Positions 35,816 to 44,485 of a stretch of DNA of 64,000 bases are shown piece after piece; within the stretch, counting starts at the first letter, position 1, and each line of letters starts with the position of its first letter. Origin of the DNA: Saprospiraceae bacterium (GTDB lineage Bacteria; Bacteroidota; Bacteroidia; Chitinophagales; Saprospiraceae); NCBI GenBank assembly GCA_013214355.1, contig JABSSL010000090.1, forward strand, positions 17,135-81,134, in the 5' to 3' direction. Both the position numbers and the translations under genes were made by a program. The notes beneath the pieces are model-generated. The model did no database searches and was not told the DNA's origin. It saw nothing but the letters and a program-made list of their open reading frames with translations.

Positions 35816-36598
35816 TTAACCTAAGAGACTATATGCAGAGGAGCCCGTTTCTTTCTGGGCTTTTAAATGCTGGAGGAACAACTTCAGCGCCTCTTTTTTT
35901 GAAGTATCTAATTCGTAGCTAATGTATTGCGTGAAGTATTCTTTGAGGTCAAAACCAGAGCCCGGTTGCGGCAGGATATAGGTCAATTCTGGGATGGCAT
36001 CAATTCCCATCCGCAAGGCCTGATTGAAACGATCAACGAAGTCTTTGGGTAAGGGCCGACGACTCACCCAAGCCGCGAAGACGAAGGGAAGCCCCGTGAA
36101 GTCCATCCAAGCTTTTCCTAAATCGTAGAAATAAGGGAATTGTTCGTGTAGCCCCATGGTCCGGTCACCAATGATTACCCCTCCGGTAGAACCTTGGATA
36201 TCATCAATATAACCTTCCGTGGCGTGGATAAATGTCGGGTTAAGCTGCCAATGTTGCCTTACCAGAATCTTGGCCAATTCTACTGAAGTTCTAGAATGAA
36301 AGTCGAGGTAAATTTTTGTGAGTTTGGATAAAGGTTGGCGTGAAAATATGCCTACGGTCTTCACCGCCCCTTCTGTGCCAATACAATAATCGGAGATAAT
36401 TTCAGCATTTGGAATTTCGGGGATAGTAGCTACGGGCACGAGGCCCAGATCTACTTCTCCTTGCTGTAATTTCCTGGCACATTCCGAAGGAATATCCAAT
36501 TGCAAGTCAATATCCTTAGCAATATCACTCTTGAACAAGCCATAGAGGAGCGGCTTCGTATTCAGGTAGCTTACTGCAGTGATTTGAATCTTACTCAT
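35816..36598 (-). CDS. mqnA: MqnA, chorismate dehydratase (futalosine pathway)
   Basis: 260 residues with a periplasmic-binding-protein-like fold, converting chorismate to 3-enolpyruvylbenzoate, the first step of futalosine-dependent menaquinone synthesis. The N-terminal signature ITAVSYLNTKPLLYGL is diagnostic, followed by PSECARKLQQGEVDLGLVPVATI, YLDFHSRTSVELAKIL, VIIGDRTMGL and DLGKAWMDFTGLPFVFAAWV. MqnD relatives share the fold but differ in the start motif. It lies 11 bases after a histidine phosphatase gene and close to mqnE, so the three probably form one transcript. Confidence 0.92.
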   Translation of the reverse strand: MSKIQITAVSYLNTKPLLYGLFKSDIAKDIDLQLDIPSECARKLQQGEVDLGLVPVATIPEIPNAEIISDYCIGTEGAVKTVGIFSRQPLSKLTKIYLDFHSRTSVELAKILVRQHWQLNPTFIHATEGYIDDIQGSTGGVIIGDRTMGLHEQFPYFYDLGKAWMDFTGLPFVFAAWVSRRPLPKDFVDRFNQALRMGIDAIPELTYILPQPGSGFDLKEYFTQYISYELDTSKKEALKLFLQHLKAQKETGSSAYSLLG

Positions 36599-36609
36599 AG
36601 GCTTCTCTA

Positions 36610-37242
36610 TTACAGCCCTTCTACTTGGAAGGCCGTCAAATGTGATGTATCATTTTCTGCCAAAAAGTTAAATTGGATATTCTCTTGTTGGACCTGCCAC
36701 AAACCGGTATTGCTGTGATGAAATCTATTCATTTCTGTTAAAGGCACGTCTTTTAGCAAGCAGATTAAGGCACGCATGGTGCGACCGTGCGCGCATACTA
36801 AGAGCAAAGACTCTTCACGTTGCCGCAAATGCTGTACAAATTGCTCGACTCGCGCTCCTAGTTCCGCTGCACTTTCTCCCTCTGGAATTCTTGCATCCAA
36901 ATTTCCACTATTCCAATGAGCCATCAGTTCTCTGTAAGACTCTCGCATACTGGGTTCTCCTTTCTTACCTTCGTGGATGCCCCAACTGATTTCATTGATC
37001 TCTGCGAACTGCTCCCACTGAATTCCTTTATTGATAAAATGGGCCATGGTCTGGTGAGTCCGCTGTAACTTGGAGGTCAGTACCGCCTCAAAATTAAGAT
37101 GGGAGTAGTGGCGATAGAAAGCCAAGGCTTGTTCCTTCCCCAGTGCATTTAAAGACGTATCTACTCCTTGACCCTGGACAATTCCTTGCCGATTGAAATC
37201 CGTTTCTCCGTGTCTAACAATGAAGACCTTCTTGTTACTCAT
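36610..37242 (-). CDS. Histidine phosphatase family protein
   Basis: 210 residues of the phosphoglycerate-mutase-like fold. The phosphohistidine site is FIVRHGETDFNRQGIVQGQG (His11), with the second catalytic His in LLLVCAHGRTMRALI and the arginines of LTSKLQRTHQTM. Substrate unknown; relatives include broad-specificity and alpha-ribazole phosphatases. It sits between mqnE and mqnA (gaps of 63 and 11 bases). No phosphatase step is known in the futalosine route, so the link may only be transcriptional. Confidence 0.88.
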   Translation of the reverse strand: MSNKKVFIVRHGETDFNRQGIVQGQGVDTSLNALGKEQALAFYRHYSHLNFEAVLTSKLQRTHQTMAHFINKGIQWEQFAEINEISWGIHEGKKGEPSMRESYRELMAHWNSGNLDARIPEGESAAELGARVEQFVQHLRQREESLLLVCAHGRTMRALICLLKDVPLTEMNRFHHSNTGLWQVQQENIQFNFLAENDTSHLTAFQVEGL

Positions 37243-37305
37243 ATGATTTGGGGGTAGATATTTTTTCTCTTTGTTGATTATTCACTTTTGATCTAAGTGG
37301 CCCAC

Positions 37306-38511
37306 CTATTTGTTTATGACAGGTAGTGATAGGTAACCTTTATACTGATTGTCATCCTCAAATACATGGTCTTTGAAATCCGTGACCACATTGTAAAGCG
37401 TATCTCTTTCGATGGGATGTCGATCCACTTGCCTAATCAATTTGACCAAGTCTTTGGTACTCATAGCAGGACTTTGTTCTTCTGATCCCGCCATGGTGTA
37501 AATCTTGGTGGTATCATCTATGGTGCCGTCGATATCATCTACTCCATAGGCCAAAGACATTTGAGCTGTCTGTCGGCTTATCATAGGCCAATAGGCTTTG
37601 ATATGATCAAAATTATCTAGGTATATTCTACTTACCGCGTAATTCTTCAAGTCTTCAATAATGGTGCTTTCCGGCACATGGGACATTTGATTGTCTTTAT
37701 TGCGGAATTTTAGTGGAATAAAGGTCTGGAATCCTCCGGTTTTATCTTGCAATTCGCGGAGAAGATCCATATGATGAACCCTGTGGTAATAGCTCTCTAT
37801 ATGGCCATACAGCATGGTCGCATTGGATCGGTGCCCTAATTCATGCCAGATTTCATGAATGCGGAGCCACTGTTCACCTGAACACTTACCACCAGCAATT
37901 TGATCTCGAATCTCTGGATGGAAGATCTCAGCTCCGCCACCTGGCATGGAGTCCAAACCTGCTTCTTTCATCTGCAGCATGCCCTCCTCGTAGGAGATTT
38001 TGGCTTTTTTGAAGATATAGTGATACTCAACTGGAGTCAGCGCTTTGATGTGCAATTCTGGCCGGTGGGCCTTAATTTGGCGGAAAAGTTCGGCATAAAA
38101 GGGCACATCATATTGAGGTAATACCCCACCAACGATATGAACCTCGGTTACAGGCTGATCATCATATTTCTTGATGATATCCATAATATCCTCCATACTG
38201 TACTCCCAACCTTCCTCTCGTTTCTTAATCAATCGAGAATAAGAACAAAAGGTGCAAGTGTATAGGCAGATATTAGTTGGCTCAACATGGAAGTTACGAT
38301 TGAAGTAGGTACGATCACCATGCTTGGACTCTCTGATATAGTTTGCGAGTGTGGCCAGGTAACCAAGGGGCGCTTCTTCAAAAAGTAGCACTCCATCTTC
38401 TGTATTGAGGCGATCTCCATTTTGCACTTTTTGCACGATATTGCGTAATGGAGTACTCAACGATTTATCATTCAATAGGACATTCAAGGCGGACTGATCC
38501 ATATGCTTCAT
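37306..38511 (-). CDS. mqnE: MqnE, aminofutalosine synthase (radical SAM)
   Basis: 401 residues from the chosen ATG. Radical-SAM enzyme joining 3-enolpyruvylbenzoate and SAM to give aminodeoxyfutalosine. The cluster motif is CLYTCTFCSYSR (CxxxCxxC); nearby HVEPTNIC, EVHIVGG, GGGAEIF and ATMLYGHIE match the MqnE/CofH/HpnR-type group. MqnC is the other candidate, but the EGMLQMKEAGLDSMPGGGAEIFHPEIR stretch favours MqnE. The frame is open 16 codons further upstream, but those codons (MKLKVSKLVINLYLLI) cover the probable -7 box and palindromic operator, so the start at 38511 is preferred. First gene of the mqnE/phosphatase/mqnA group. Confidence 0.9.
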   Translation of the reverse strand: MKHMDQSALNVLLNDKSLSTPLRNIVQKVQNGDRLNTEDGVLLFEEAPLGYLATLANYIRESKHGDRTYFNRNFHVEPTNICLYTCTFCSYSRLIKKREEGWEYSMEDIMDIIKKYDDQPVTEVHIVGGVLPQYDVPFYAELFRQIKAHRPELHIKALTPVEYHYIFKKAKISYEEGMLQMKEAGLDSMPGGGAEIFHPEIRDQIAGGKCSGEQWLRIHEIWHELGHRSNATMLYGHIESYYHRVHHMDLLRELQDKTGGFQTFIPLKFRNKDNQMSHVPESTIIEDLKNYAVSRIYLDNFDHIKAYWPMISRQTAQMSLAYGVDDIDGTIDDTTKIYTMAGSEEQSPAMSTKDLVKLIRQVDRHPIERDTLYNVVTDFKDHVFEDDNQYKGYLSLPVINK

Positions 38512-38523
38512 TATTAGTAAATA

Positions 38524-38531
38524 CAAATTTA
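38524..38531 (-). promoter_or_regulatory. -7 box of mqnE (TAAATTTG on the minus strand)
   Basis: Exact TAnnTTTG match on the minus strand, 12 bases before the preferred mqnE start codon. A short leader would follow. Its upstream flank is filled by two palindromes. Confidence 0.5.
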
Positions 38532-38535
38532 TAAC

Positions 38536-38567
38536 AAGTTTCGAAACTTTCAGTTTCAATTGAAACT
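38536..38567. promoter_or_regulatory. Two palindromic operator-like sites in the mqnE promoter
   Basis: A perfect 14-bp palindrome AAGTTTCGAAACTT (38536-38549) is followed two bases later by a perfect 16-bp palindrome AGTTTCAATTGAAACT (38552-38567). Both are built from the same half-site AGTTTC, with 0 and 4 bases between arms. They sit directly upstream of the -7 box, where a repressor would block polymerase. The regulator is not identified. Confidence 0.6.
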
Positions 38568-38675
38568 ACTTTTCTTCGAAATTTATTATTGAACGCCCAC
38601 TCTTTTGGGGTATCGCGTTCACGGCGAGCAAAGGTAAGAATAGTTTTTTTGGATTCTTAGCCGTAAGATTTTACC

Positions 38676-39596
38676 TTGCTGCCTATGCTTTCCATTTGCA
38701 TTCCCGTATATAATTACCCAGTTGTACCCTTTGTGACTGCCTTGCTTTCACAGGCCAAACAGCTGCCTTGTGATTTTGAAATATTGGTATGGGAAGACGG
38801 ATCTTCTGAGGCTTACAAGAAGGTAAATAGACAACTGCATGGCCTTGATCCTCATTTGCGATACGTTGAATGGGAGCAGAATCGAGGAAGGTCAATAATC
38901 AGGAATGGCTTGGCCAAAGCAGCTTCATTCCAATATATTTTGTTTCTGGACTGTGATGCGGCTTTGCCAGATGATCATTTCCTAAGGCGGTACGCAGAGC
39001 ATTGGCAGGGTGAGCCTGCAAGACAAGTAATTTGTGGGGGGAGGTGGTATCCGGAGCAACCAGATGATCCAAGCCTTCAGCTACATTGGTTGTATGGTTC
39101 CATGAAGGAGAGCCAAGGTGCTGAAAGCCGCAGGCTAGCTCCAAATAGTTCATTCATGACCAATAATTTCTTAATCTCGCGCAGTATTTTTGAGGATATC
39201 CAATTCAACGAAGCACTGCAGGGGTATGGGCATGAGGATACCCTATTTGGTTGGGAGCTACAAAAACTAGACATAACGATACAGCATATAGACAATCCCG
39301 TTATCCATGTGGGCTTGGAATCTTCCTCCGTATTTCTTGAAAAGACGCTGGAAGGTATCGATAACTTGCACCGACTACATAAGCTAATGGGAACCCAGAG
39401 TTCCTGGTGGAAAGAAATCAAATTGCTCCGTATTTTTCGTCGATTGCGGCAATGGCGTATACATGAGCTTGTGTATTGGTTATTAGCTCCCCTGCAGAAG
39501 CCCATAGGACGTCAATTGCATTCCGCTAAACCCTCCCTAGTCGCTTTTGATCTGTACAAGTTGTATCGATTTTTGGATCGAGCACGTAAACCATAA
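38676..39596 (+). CDS. Family 2 glycosyltransferase
   Basis: 306 residues with a GT-A fold. The N-terminal SICIPVYNYPVVPFVTALL is the nucleotide-sugar-binding start, then ILVWEDGSS, the NRGRSIIRNGLAKAA helix and the metal-binding LFLDCDAALP. The acceptor-side segment NNFLISRSIFEDIQFNEALQGYGHEDTLFGWEL is like galactosyl/N-acetylgalactosaminyl transferases of the chondroitin-synthase type. No transmembrane helix is obvious. The sugar and acceptor are unknown; a role in surface polysaccharide is likely. It is divergent from mqnE across a 164-base promoter region. Confidence 0.85.
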   Translation: MLPMLSICIPVYNYPVVPFVTALLSQAKQLPCDFEILVWEDGSSEAYKKVNRQLHGLDPHLRYVEWEQNRGRSIIRNGLAKAASFQYILFLDCDAALPDDHFLRRYAEHWQGEPARQVICGGRWYPEQPDDPSLQLHWLYGSMKESQGAESRRLAPNSSFMTNNFLISRSIFEDIQFNEALQGYGHEDTLFGWELQKLDITIQHIDNPVIHVGLESSSVFLEKTLEGIDNLHRLHKLMGTQSSWWKEIKLLRIFRRLRQWRIHELVYWLLAPLQKPIGRQLHSAKPSLVAFDLYKLYRFLDRARKP

Positions 39597-39638
39597 TTTT
39601 ATCTAATTTCACCCCAAAGCGTTTCTAAAAATTCCCGT

Positions 39639-41225
39639 ATGCGAAATGAATTCTTGGCTTTTTCTCTGATATCCGTTCTCGTTGTAGCTGCCGTCGGTTA
39701 TTTTCTTTGGCCGCCAATATGGTGGATTATGCTCATTCTAGGGCCCATAATTCTCTTGGGACTATACGATATGACCCAACACCAACACGCCATCATGCGT
39801 AACTTTCCCATTTTTGGTAGAGGGCGCTACGTAATGGAAGATCTTCGCCCTAAGTTGTATCAATACTTCATCGAATCAGATACCAATGGCGCTCCCATCA
39901 GTAGAATTTTTCGATCGGTTGTATATCAACGGGCTAAGAAGGTATTGGACACTACACCATTTGGAACCCAGCTAGATGTCTACGAAGAAGGCTACGAGTG
40001 GATGAATCATAGTATTGGAGCACTGGATGCCCATCAGTTGGATCACGATCCCCGGACGACAGTGGGAGAGGGGCTTTGCGAACAGCCCTATTCTGCTAGC
40101 CTCTTCAACGTCTCAGCCATGAGTTTTGGTTCTTTGAGTAAGAATGCGATTAGTTCCTTGAGTGGTGGAGCGAAAATTGGAGGGTTTGCACATAATACCG
40201 GAGAAGGAGGGGTAAGTCCCTACCACAAAGATCCGGGAGGCGATCTCATCTATCAGATAGGGACGGGGTACTTTGGTGCCAGAGCAGATGATGGAAATTT
40301 TTCACCGGAGCGATTTAAAGAAACAGCATCGCATCCTCATGTGAAGATGATTGAGCTAAAACTTTCACAAGGAGCAAAGCCAGGGCATGGAGGGATTTTG
40401 CCAGCTAAGAAGAATACGGAAGAGATAGCCAAAATTAGAGGCGTTAAACCCGGAACTGATGTTCTATCTCCTCCTTACCATAAGGCCTTCAAGACTCCAG
40501 AAGGATTACTCAAGCTACTTTCCCAGATGCGAGAATTATCCGGAGGTAAGCCCGTAGGATTTAAGCTGTGTATTGGTCGTAGAAGTGAATTTGTCAGCAT
40601 CTGCAAAGCAATAATCAAGACGGGTCTTCGTCCGGACTTTATCGCGGTAGATGGAGGGGAAGGGGGAACCGGAGCTGCTCCATTAGAGTTCTCGAATTCT
40701 GTAGGGATGCCTTTCCGAGAAGGTTTGGCCTTCGCCATAGATACACTGGAGGGGTTTGATTTGAAGAAAGATATTAAGGTCTTTGCTTCAGGCAAGATCA
40801 TCACGGGCTTTCACTTATTTCGAGCCTTAGCCATTGGTGCGGATGCTACCTACACTGCTCGAGCCATGATGTTGGCTTTAGGGTGTATTCAGGCTTTGGA
40901 GTGCAATACCAATAAATGTCCGACGGGCGTTGCTACACAAAATCCAGAATTGGTGGCAGGATTGGCAGTGGAAGATAAAAAAGTGCGAGTGGCCAATTAC
41001 CACAAGGAAACAGTGGAAAGTTTTGTGGAATTGATGGCTGCCGCCGGCTTGGAAAAACCAGAACAAATCAACCGGAGTCATATCTTCAGAAGGGTAAGTC
41101 TTAATGAAATACGTAGATATGATCAATTATTTCCCTATTTAGAGAAAGGCTGCTTGCTTAAGGAAGAGTCGGTGCCGGCTGACTGGAAGTTGGTTTGGAA
41201 AGAAGCTTCCGCAGATCGATTTTAG
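39639..41225 (+). CDS. Membrane-anchored FMN-binding glutamate synthase-like protein
   Basis: 528 residues. Two N-terminal membrane helices (about 6-24 and 27-45) precede a glutamate-synthase central/FMN domain. Visible motifs: SAMSFGSLSKNAISSLSGGAKIGGFAHNTGEGGVS, GARADDGNFSPERF, KPGHGGILPAKKNTEEIAKIRG, the FMN/phosphate loop AVDGGEGGTGAAP, and the 3Fe-4S ligands CIQALECNTNKCPTGVA (C-x5-C-x4-C). The glutaminase domain is absent, so ammonia must come from elsewhere or the substrate differs. Family members are often annotated 'FMN-binding glutamate synthase family' and their true reaction is uncertain. It follows the glycosyltransferase gene by 42 bases. Confidence 0.9.
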   Translation: MRNEFLAFSLISVLVVAAVGYFLWPPIWWIMLILGPIILLGLYDMTQHQHAIMRNFPIFGRGRYVMEDLRPKLYQYFIESDTNGAPISRIFRSVVYQRAKKVLDTTPFGTQLDVYEEGYEWMNHSIGALDAHQLDHDPRTTVGEGLCEQPYSASLFNVSAMSFGSLSKNAISSLSGGAKIGGFAHNTGEGGVSPYHKDPGGDLIYQIGTGYFGARADDGNFSPERFKETASHPHVKMIELKLSQGAKPGHGGILPAKKNTEEIAKIRGVKPGTDVLSPPYHKAFKTPEGLLKLLSQMRELSGGKPVGFKLCIGRRSEFVSICKAIIKTGLRPDFIAVDGGEGGTGAAPLEFSNSVGMPFREGLAFAIDTLEGFDLKKDIKVFASGKIITGFHLFRALAIGADATYTARAMMLALGCIQALECNTNKCPTGVATQNPELVAGLAVEDKKVRVANYHKETVESFVELMAAAGLEKPEQINRSHIFRRVSLNEIRRYDQLFPYLEKGCLLKEESVPADWKLVWKEASADRF

Positions 41226-41254
41226 GACAGTACTAACCTTGAATTAGGAATAAA

Positions 41255-41291
41255 AAAGACGAGGATAAGATCAACTTAGATCTTATCCCCG
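41255..41291 (-). terminator. Intrinsic terminator of the CDGSH gene
   Basis: GGATAAGATC (41263-41272) pairs perfectly with GATCTTATCC (41279-41288) around AACTTA. Read leftward it is followed by TCGTCTTTTTTATT, a good U tract, and lies ~30 bases after the CDGSH stop. It also insulates the convergent glutamate-synthase-like gene. Confidence 0.75.
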
Positions 41292-41321
41292 AATCAGATA
41301 GTTAGATGATGTTCTTACTCT

Positions 41322-41561
41322 TTACAGCCCTTTGTGCGTTCCGTCACAGAATCCAGGATTACTGGTATGCTTGCAAGTGCAGAAGTAGGCCGTTTTTGAT
41401 TCTTCAGCTACAAACACTTGTGGTGTGAAGGAAGATCCTTTGTGAGATCCGTCGCAAAATGGTTGACTGCTAGATTCTCCACAGGAGCACCAGGCGTACG
41501 TTTTTCCTGCTTCCAATTCTACAGGTAGCGGTGCTTTTCCAGCAATTGTAGGCTTATCCAT
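41322..41561 (-). CDS. Double CDGSH iron-sulfur protein
   Basis: 79 residues with two complete CDGSH (mitoNEET-type) motifs: CSCGESSSQPFCDGSHKG and CTCKHTSNPGFCDGTHKG. Each C-x-C-x(9)-C-DG-x-H set supplies the three Cys and one His ligands of a labile 2Fe-2S cluster, so one chain should carry two clusters. The N-terminal PTIAGKAPLPVELEAGKTYAW strand is typical of bacterial tandem CDGSH proteins. Role in redox or iron-sulfur handling is inferred. Monocistronic with its own terminator. Confidence 0.92.
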   Translation of the reverse strand: MDKPTIAGKAPLPVELEAGKTYAWCSCGESSSQPFCDGSHKGSSFTPQVFVAEESKTAYFCTCKHTSNPGFCDGTHKGL

Positions 41562-41620
41562 TTCTGTTTTTTTGATGTGATGGTTAATATGATTCCGAGA
41601 TGTAGACTACTACATCCTTA

Positions 41621-42076
41621 TTACTTCCTAAGTTTGTCCAAGAGGGCATTAAATGTTTGTGCTTCCTCCACAGAAAGACTTTTGCTGAAATAGCCATTGG
41701 TTCCAGCGCTTATTGCTGGACTAATTTTGCCTAGCAATGCCAGCCCCCTCGCACTAATACTGATATCTACCTTCCTACGATTTTCCTGACAAACTCCACG
41801 CTTCACCAATTCTTTCTTCTCTAAGCGGTCAATCAATCTAGTTAGGTCAGTACTGCGAAATAGCAGAACTTCTTTGATGGCTCCAGCTGTCATTGGTTCT
41901 CCTTTTGATCCCTTTAAGATGCGCAGTACATTATACTGCACATGCGTGAGGCCATATTGGTCCAATACCTCTTTGATCTGATGCGAAACCCAATCAGCTG
42001 AAAACAAGAGATTGACGAGCATTTTATGATGTTCGCTTTCAAATCTCTCTTGTTTAATCTCCTGATTGATACTCAT
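41621..42076 (-). CDS. MarR-family transcriptional regulator
   Basis: 151 residues with a winged-helix fold. The segment YGLTHVQYNVLRILKGSKGEPMTAGAIKEVLLFRSTDLTRLIDRLEKKELVKRGVCQENRRKVDISISARGLALL matches helix-turn-helix plus wing of MarR. An imperfectly spaced inverted repeat lies just upstream of the ATG and may be its own operator. Ligand unknown; single-gene unit between terminators. Confidence 0.9.
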   Translation of the reverse strand: MSINQEIKQERFESEHHKMLVNLLFSADWVSHQIKEVLDQYGLTHVQYNVLRILKGSKGEPMTAGAIKEVLLFRSTDLTRLIDRLEKKELVKRGVCQENRRKVDISISARGLALLGKISPAISAGTNGYFSKSLSVEEAQTFNALLDKLRK

Positions 42077-42089
42077 AAGAAGTTCAAGC

Positions 42090-42118
42090 TTGTTGTCGAC
42101 GACATTTGTTTACAACAA
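42090..42118. promoter_or_regulatory. Inverted repeat upstream of the marR gene
   Basis: TTGTTGT (42090-42096) and ACAACAA (42112-42118) are perfect inverted arms with a 15-base spacer, 14-42 bases upstream of the MarR start. A candidate autoregulatory operator; MarR proteins bind such sites, but the spacer is longer than usual. Confidence 0.4.
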
Positions 42119-42188
42119 TAATAATAGTATAAGGAGACATTGAGCAATAGGTTTAAACATTTCAAAATTTAGAAGTAGTCCAAATAGA

Positions 42189-42227
42189 GATAAGCCCTCC
42201 CGCAACGACTAGGAGGGCTTATCTTTT
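42189..42227. terminator. Intrinsic terminator after the molybdenum hydroxylase gene
   Basis: Twelve perfect pairs (GATAAGCCCTCC at 42189-42200 with 42212-42223) around an 11-base loop, with T-rich bases on both sides (TTTT on the + side, TCTATTT on the minus side). It most likely ends the leftward 42256 transcript 30 bases after its stop. Confidence 0.8.
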
Positions 42228-42255
42228 GACTGCAAGCACTTATTTGAGGTGCACC

Positions 42256-44427
42256 TTAGGCTTCAAGCACCCTTTTAACGCGGCTTGGTGAGAAGGGGAG
42301 GTGTCTGAGTCGTTTTCCCGTTAGGGTAGCGAAGGCATTAGCAATGGCTCCCGCTACGATTGGTGTGCTGGCTTCCCCGATTCCTTTGGGTGAATCGGTG
42401 GAGGGCATCATGGCTATTTCGATGCTTTCAGGGGCATCTTCGATTCTGAGTATGGGGTAATCATGGAAGTTAGACTGTTGAATTTCGCCATTCTTAATAG
42501 TCAATTGCTCACAAAAGACGCTACTCATTCCCATGATAATTCCTCCTTCCATTTGGGCTACTACATTGTCGGGCTGGACAATGGTTCCTGCATCTACCGC
42601 AGACCAAAAGTGGTGTACCCGGATTTTTCCGCTATCCTCTTCTACGGAGATTTCGCAGATACCGGTACATAGTGCTCCACTGCGCTCCCCGAAGGCGATG
42701 CCACGAGCTCTACCCGGAGCTGGAGGAGTATTCCAATTGGCCATTTCTGCTGCCTTTTCTAAGGTAGCTAGTGCTTTGGGGGAATCCTTCATCAGCGCAC
42801 GCCGAATATCCAGTGGATCCTTTCCTTGGTCTGCTGCAATTTCATCTATAAATGATTCGATCGCAAACTTATTTGGTCCATGACCTACCGCGCGCCAGTG
42901 TTTGATTCGGATACCCTTTTGGGTTAAACGCAGATCTACCGCTTGATTTGGGATGTTGTAGAATGCGTTTTTGGCTCCGCTAGCTAATAGATTTGAACCA
43001 TCTCCTACAATGCAGTGATTAAGGGCAATGATCTGACCATTGGCATCCGTAGCAGCTTCTAGTTTTTGCAATGATAGAGGTCGGTACATCCCATACTGTA
43101 AATCGTCCTCACGGGTCCACATTAGTTTTACGGGTTTTCCCGTCGCCTGCGAGAGTTTAACGGATTCTACGATGTAGTCGCTTGTACTTCTGCGGCCAAG
43201 GCCTCCTCCTAGATAGCAAAGATTCAATTTTACTTGATCAGCTTCGATGCCTAGTTCCTTGGCTACCGTAGGTGCAATGCTACCTGGATTTTGGGTCCCC
43301 GCCCATATTTCCGCGGATTGCCCGTCAGCAGCAACGGATGCGATAGCGTTTAGAGGTTCCATCTGGGCATGGTATATGTAGTCATTTTTGTAGGTGGCAG
43401 TGTACTTCTTAATGCCTTTCCGCATGGCTGCCTTAACATCGCCAACCTTATGCATCACTTTTCCATCGGAGGAGGCATCTGCCAATTGCTGATAGCCTTC
43501 CAAGTCGCTCTGTGAATCGTGCCCTTGCGCGGTTACATTTCGATCCCAATCAATGGCCAGCTTGGCCTTGGCAGCTAAGGCTTTTTCAAGTGTGGTGGCC
43601 ACTACCCCTACGCCATAGCTAAAGGGAACAATGGCTATAATACCTTCCAAACTTTGTATTTCTGCTGCATTGGTCAGACTCGGCTTTGCCCCGTGTACTT
43701 TCCCTCTTTCAAGCACTCCATAATGCATATCCGGAACCTGGATATCGATAGCGAACTGAGCACTGCCATCTACCTTAGCAGGGACATCATAGCGAGGCAG
43801 GACCTTTCCAATCAGCCGGAACTCATCCGGGGATTTGAGATCTGAGGATGGGATCTCAGGTATATTTTCTGGTTCCTGCAAGATGTCCACAATCTCACCA
43901 TAGCTAATTTCTCTGCCCGAGGCTTCATGTTGCACCAAGCTTGGCGCTGTGTTAAGCTCTTGGATCGGAACGGACCAATGCTGAGCTACACTATGCAGTA
44001 AAATGTAGCGTGCTTGTGCTCCAGCCTGCCGTAAGGCATCATAATAGCCCATGACCGTACGGCTTCCTACGTTGATCATGACTTTTCGGTTACCAAATGC
44101 CTTGAACCCATAGGTCTCCACATTGATCGGAGCTGTTTCAATTTTGACTTTGTCCCAATCCGCATCCAGTTCTTCTGCCAAAATAACGGGTAGGGCGGTC
44201 ATGGAACCTTGACCCATTTCGGCAGCAGGGTTATAGATTGTTATTTGTCCGTCATTTCTTAAGTGAACCCAGGCATTTACTTTTTCTTCCGCTAAATCAC
44301 TGGGGTCTATTTCCTTTTTACTTCCCGAAAGTGTAGGATAGAGTGCATACGCAGTGATAGCCAAGGTGACTCCGCCGGCGGCAGCGATGAAGTTTCGCCG
44401 AGATATATTGTTTGAGGATTTTTCCAT
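42256..44427 (-). CDS. Molybdopterin-binding subunit of a xanthine-dehydrogenase-family oxidoreductase (IorB-like)
   Basis: 723 residues, large subunit of an aldehyde/isoquinoline oxidoreductase-type hydroxylase. It starts with a twin-arginine signal (NISRRNFIAAAGGVTLAITAYALYP), so the folded cofactor-loaded enzyme should be exported to the periplasm. Molybdopterin regions are visible as AEMGQGSMTALPVILAEELDADWDKV, FVGLGGGRRST-type LCYLGGGLGRRSTSDY and GIGEASTPIVAGAIANA. It follows the 2Fe-2S subunit gene by 58 bases. The usual cytochrome c partner is not adjacent. The substrate is unknown; the best-known relative is isoquinoline 1-oxidoreductase. Confidence 0.88.
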   Translation of the reverse strand: MEKSSNNISRRNFIAAAGGVTLAITAYALYPTLSGSKKEIDPSDLAEEKVNAWVHLRNDGQITIYNPAAEMGQGSMTALPVILAEELDADWDKVKIETAPINVETYGFKAFGNRKVMINVGSRTVMGYYDALRQAGAQARYILLHSVAQHWSVPIQELNTAPSLVQHEASGREISYGEIVDILQEPENIPEIPSSDLKSPDEFRLIGKVLPRYDVPAKVDGSAQFAIDIQVPDMHYGVLERGKVHGAKPSLTNAAEIQSLEGIIAIVPFSYGVGVVATTLEKALAAKAKLAIDWDRNVTAQGHDSQSDLEGYQQLADASSDGKVMHKVGDVKAAMRKGIKKYTATYKNDYIYHAQMEPLNAIASVAADGQSAEIWAGTQNPGSIAPTVAKELGIEADQVKLNLCYLGGGLGRRSTSDYIVESVKLSQATGKPVKLMWTREDDLQYGMYRPLSLQKLEAATDANGQIIALNHCIVGDGSNLLASGAKNAFYNIPNQAVDLRLTQKGIRIKHWRAVGHGPNKFAIESFIDEIAADQGKDPLDIRRALMKDSPKALATLEKAAEMANWNTPPAPGRARGIAFGERSGALCTGICEISVEEDSGKIRVHHFWSAVDAGTIVQPDNVVAQMEGGIIMGMSSVFCEQLTIKNGEIQQSNFHDYPILRIEDAPESIEIAMMPSTDSPKGIGEASTPIVAGAIANAFATLTGKRLRHLPFSPSRVKRVLEA

Positions 44428-44485
44428 TGATGCTAGATTTTAGAACAGAAACGAGATAGAATCCAGAGTGCAGCTAATTCCTGGC

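Noticed and set aside
37306..38559. Longer mqnE reading frame starting 16 codons upstream at 38559
   Set aside because: The extra codons cover the -7 box and most of the first operator palindrome and give a hydrophobic stretch not found in the family.
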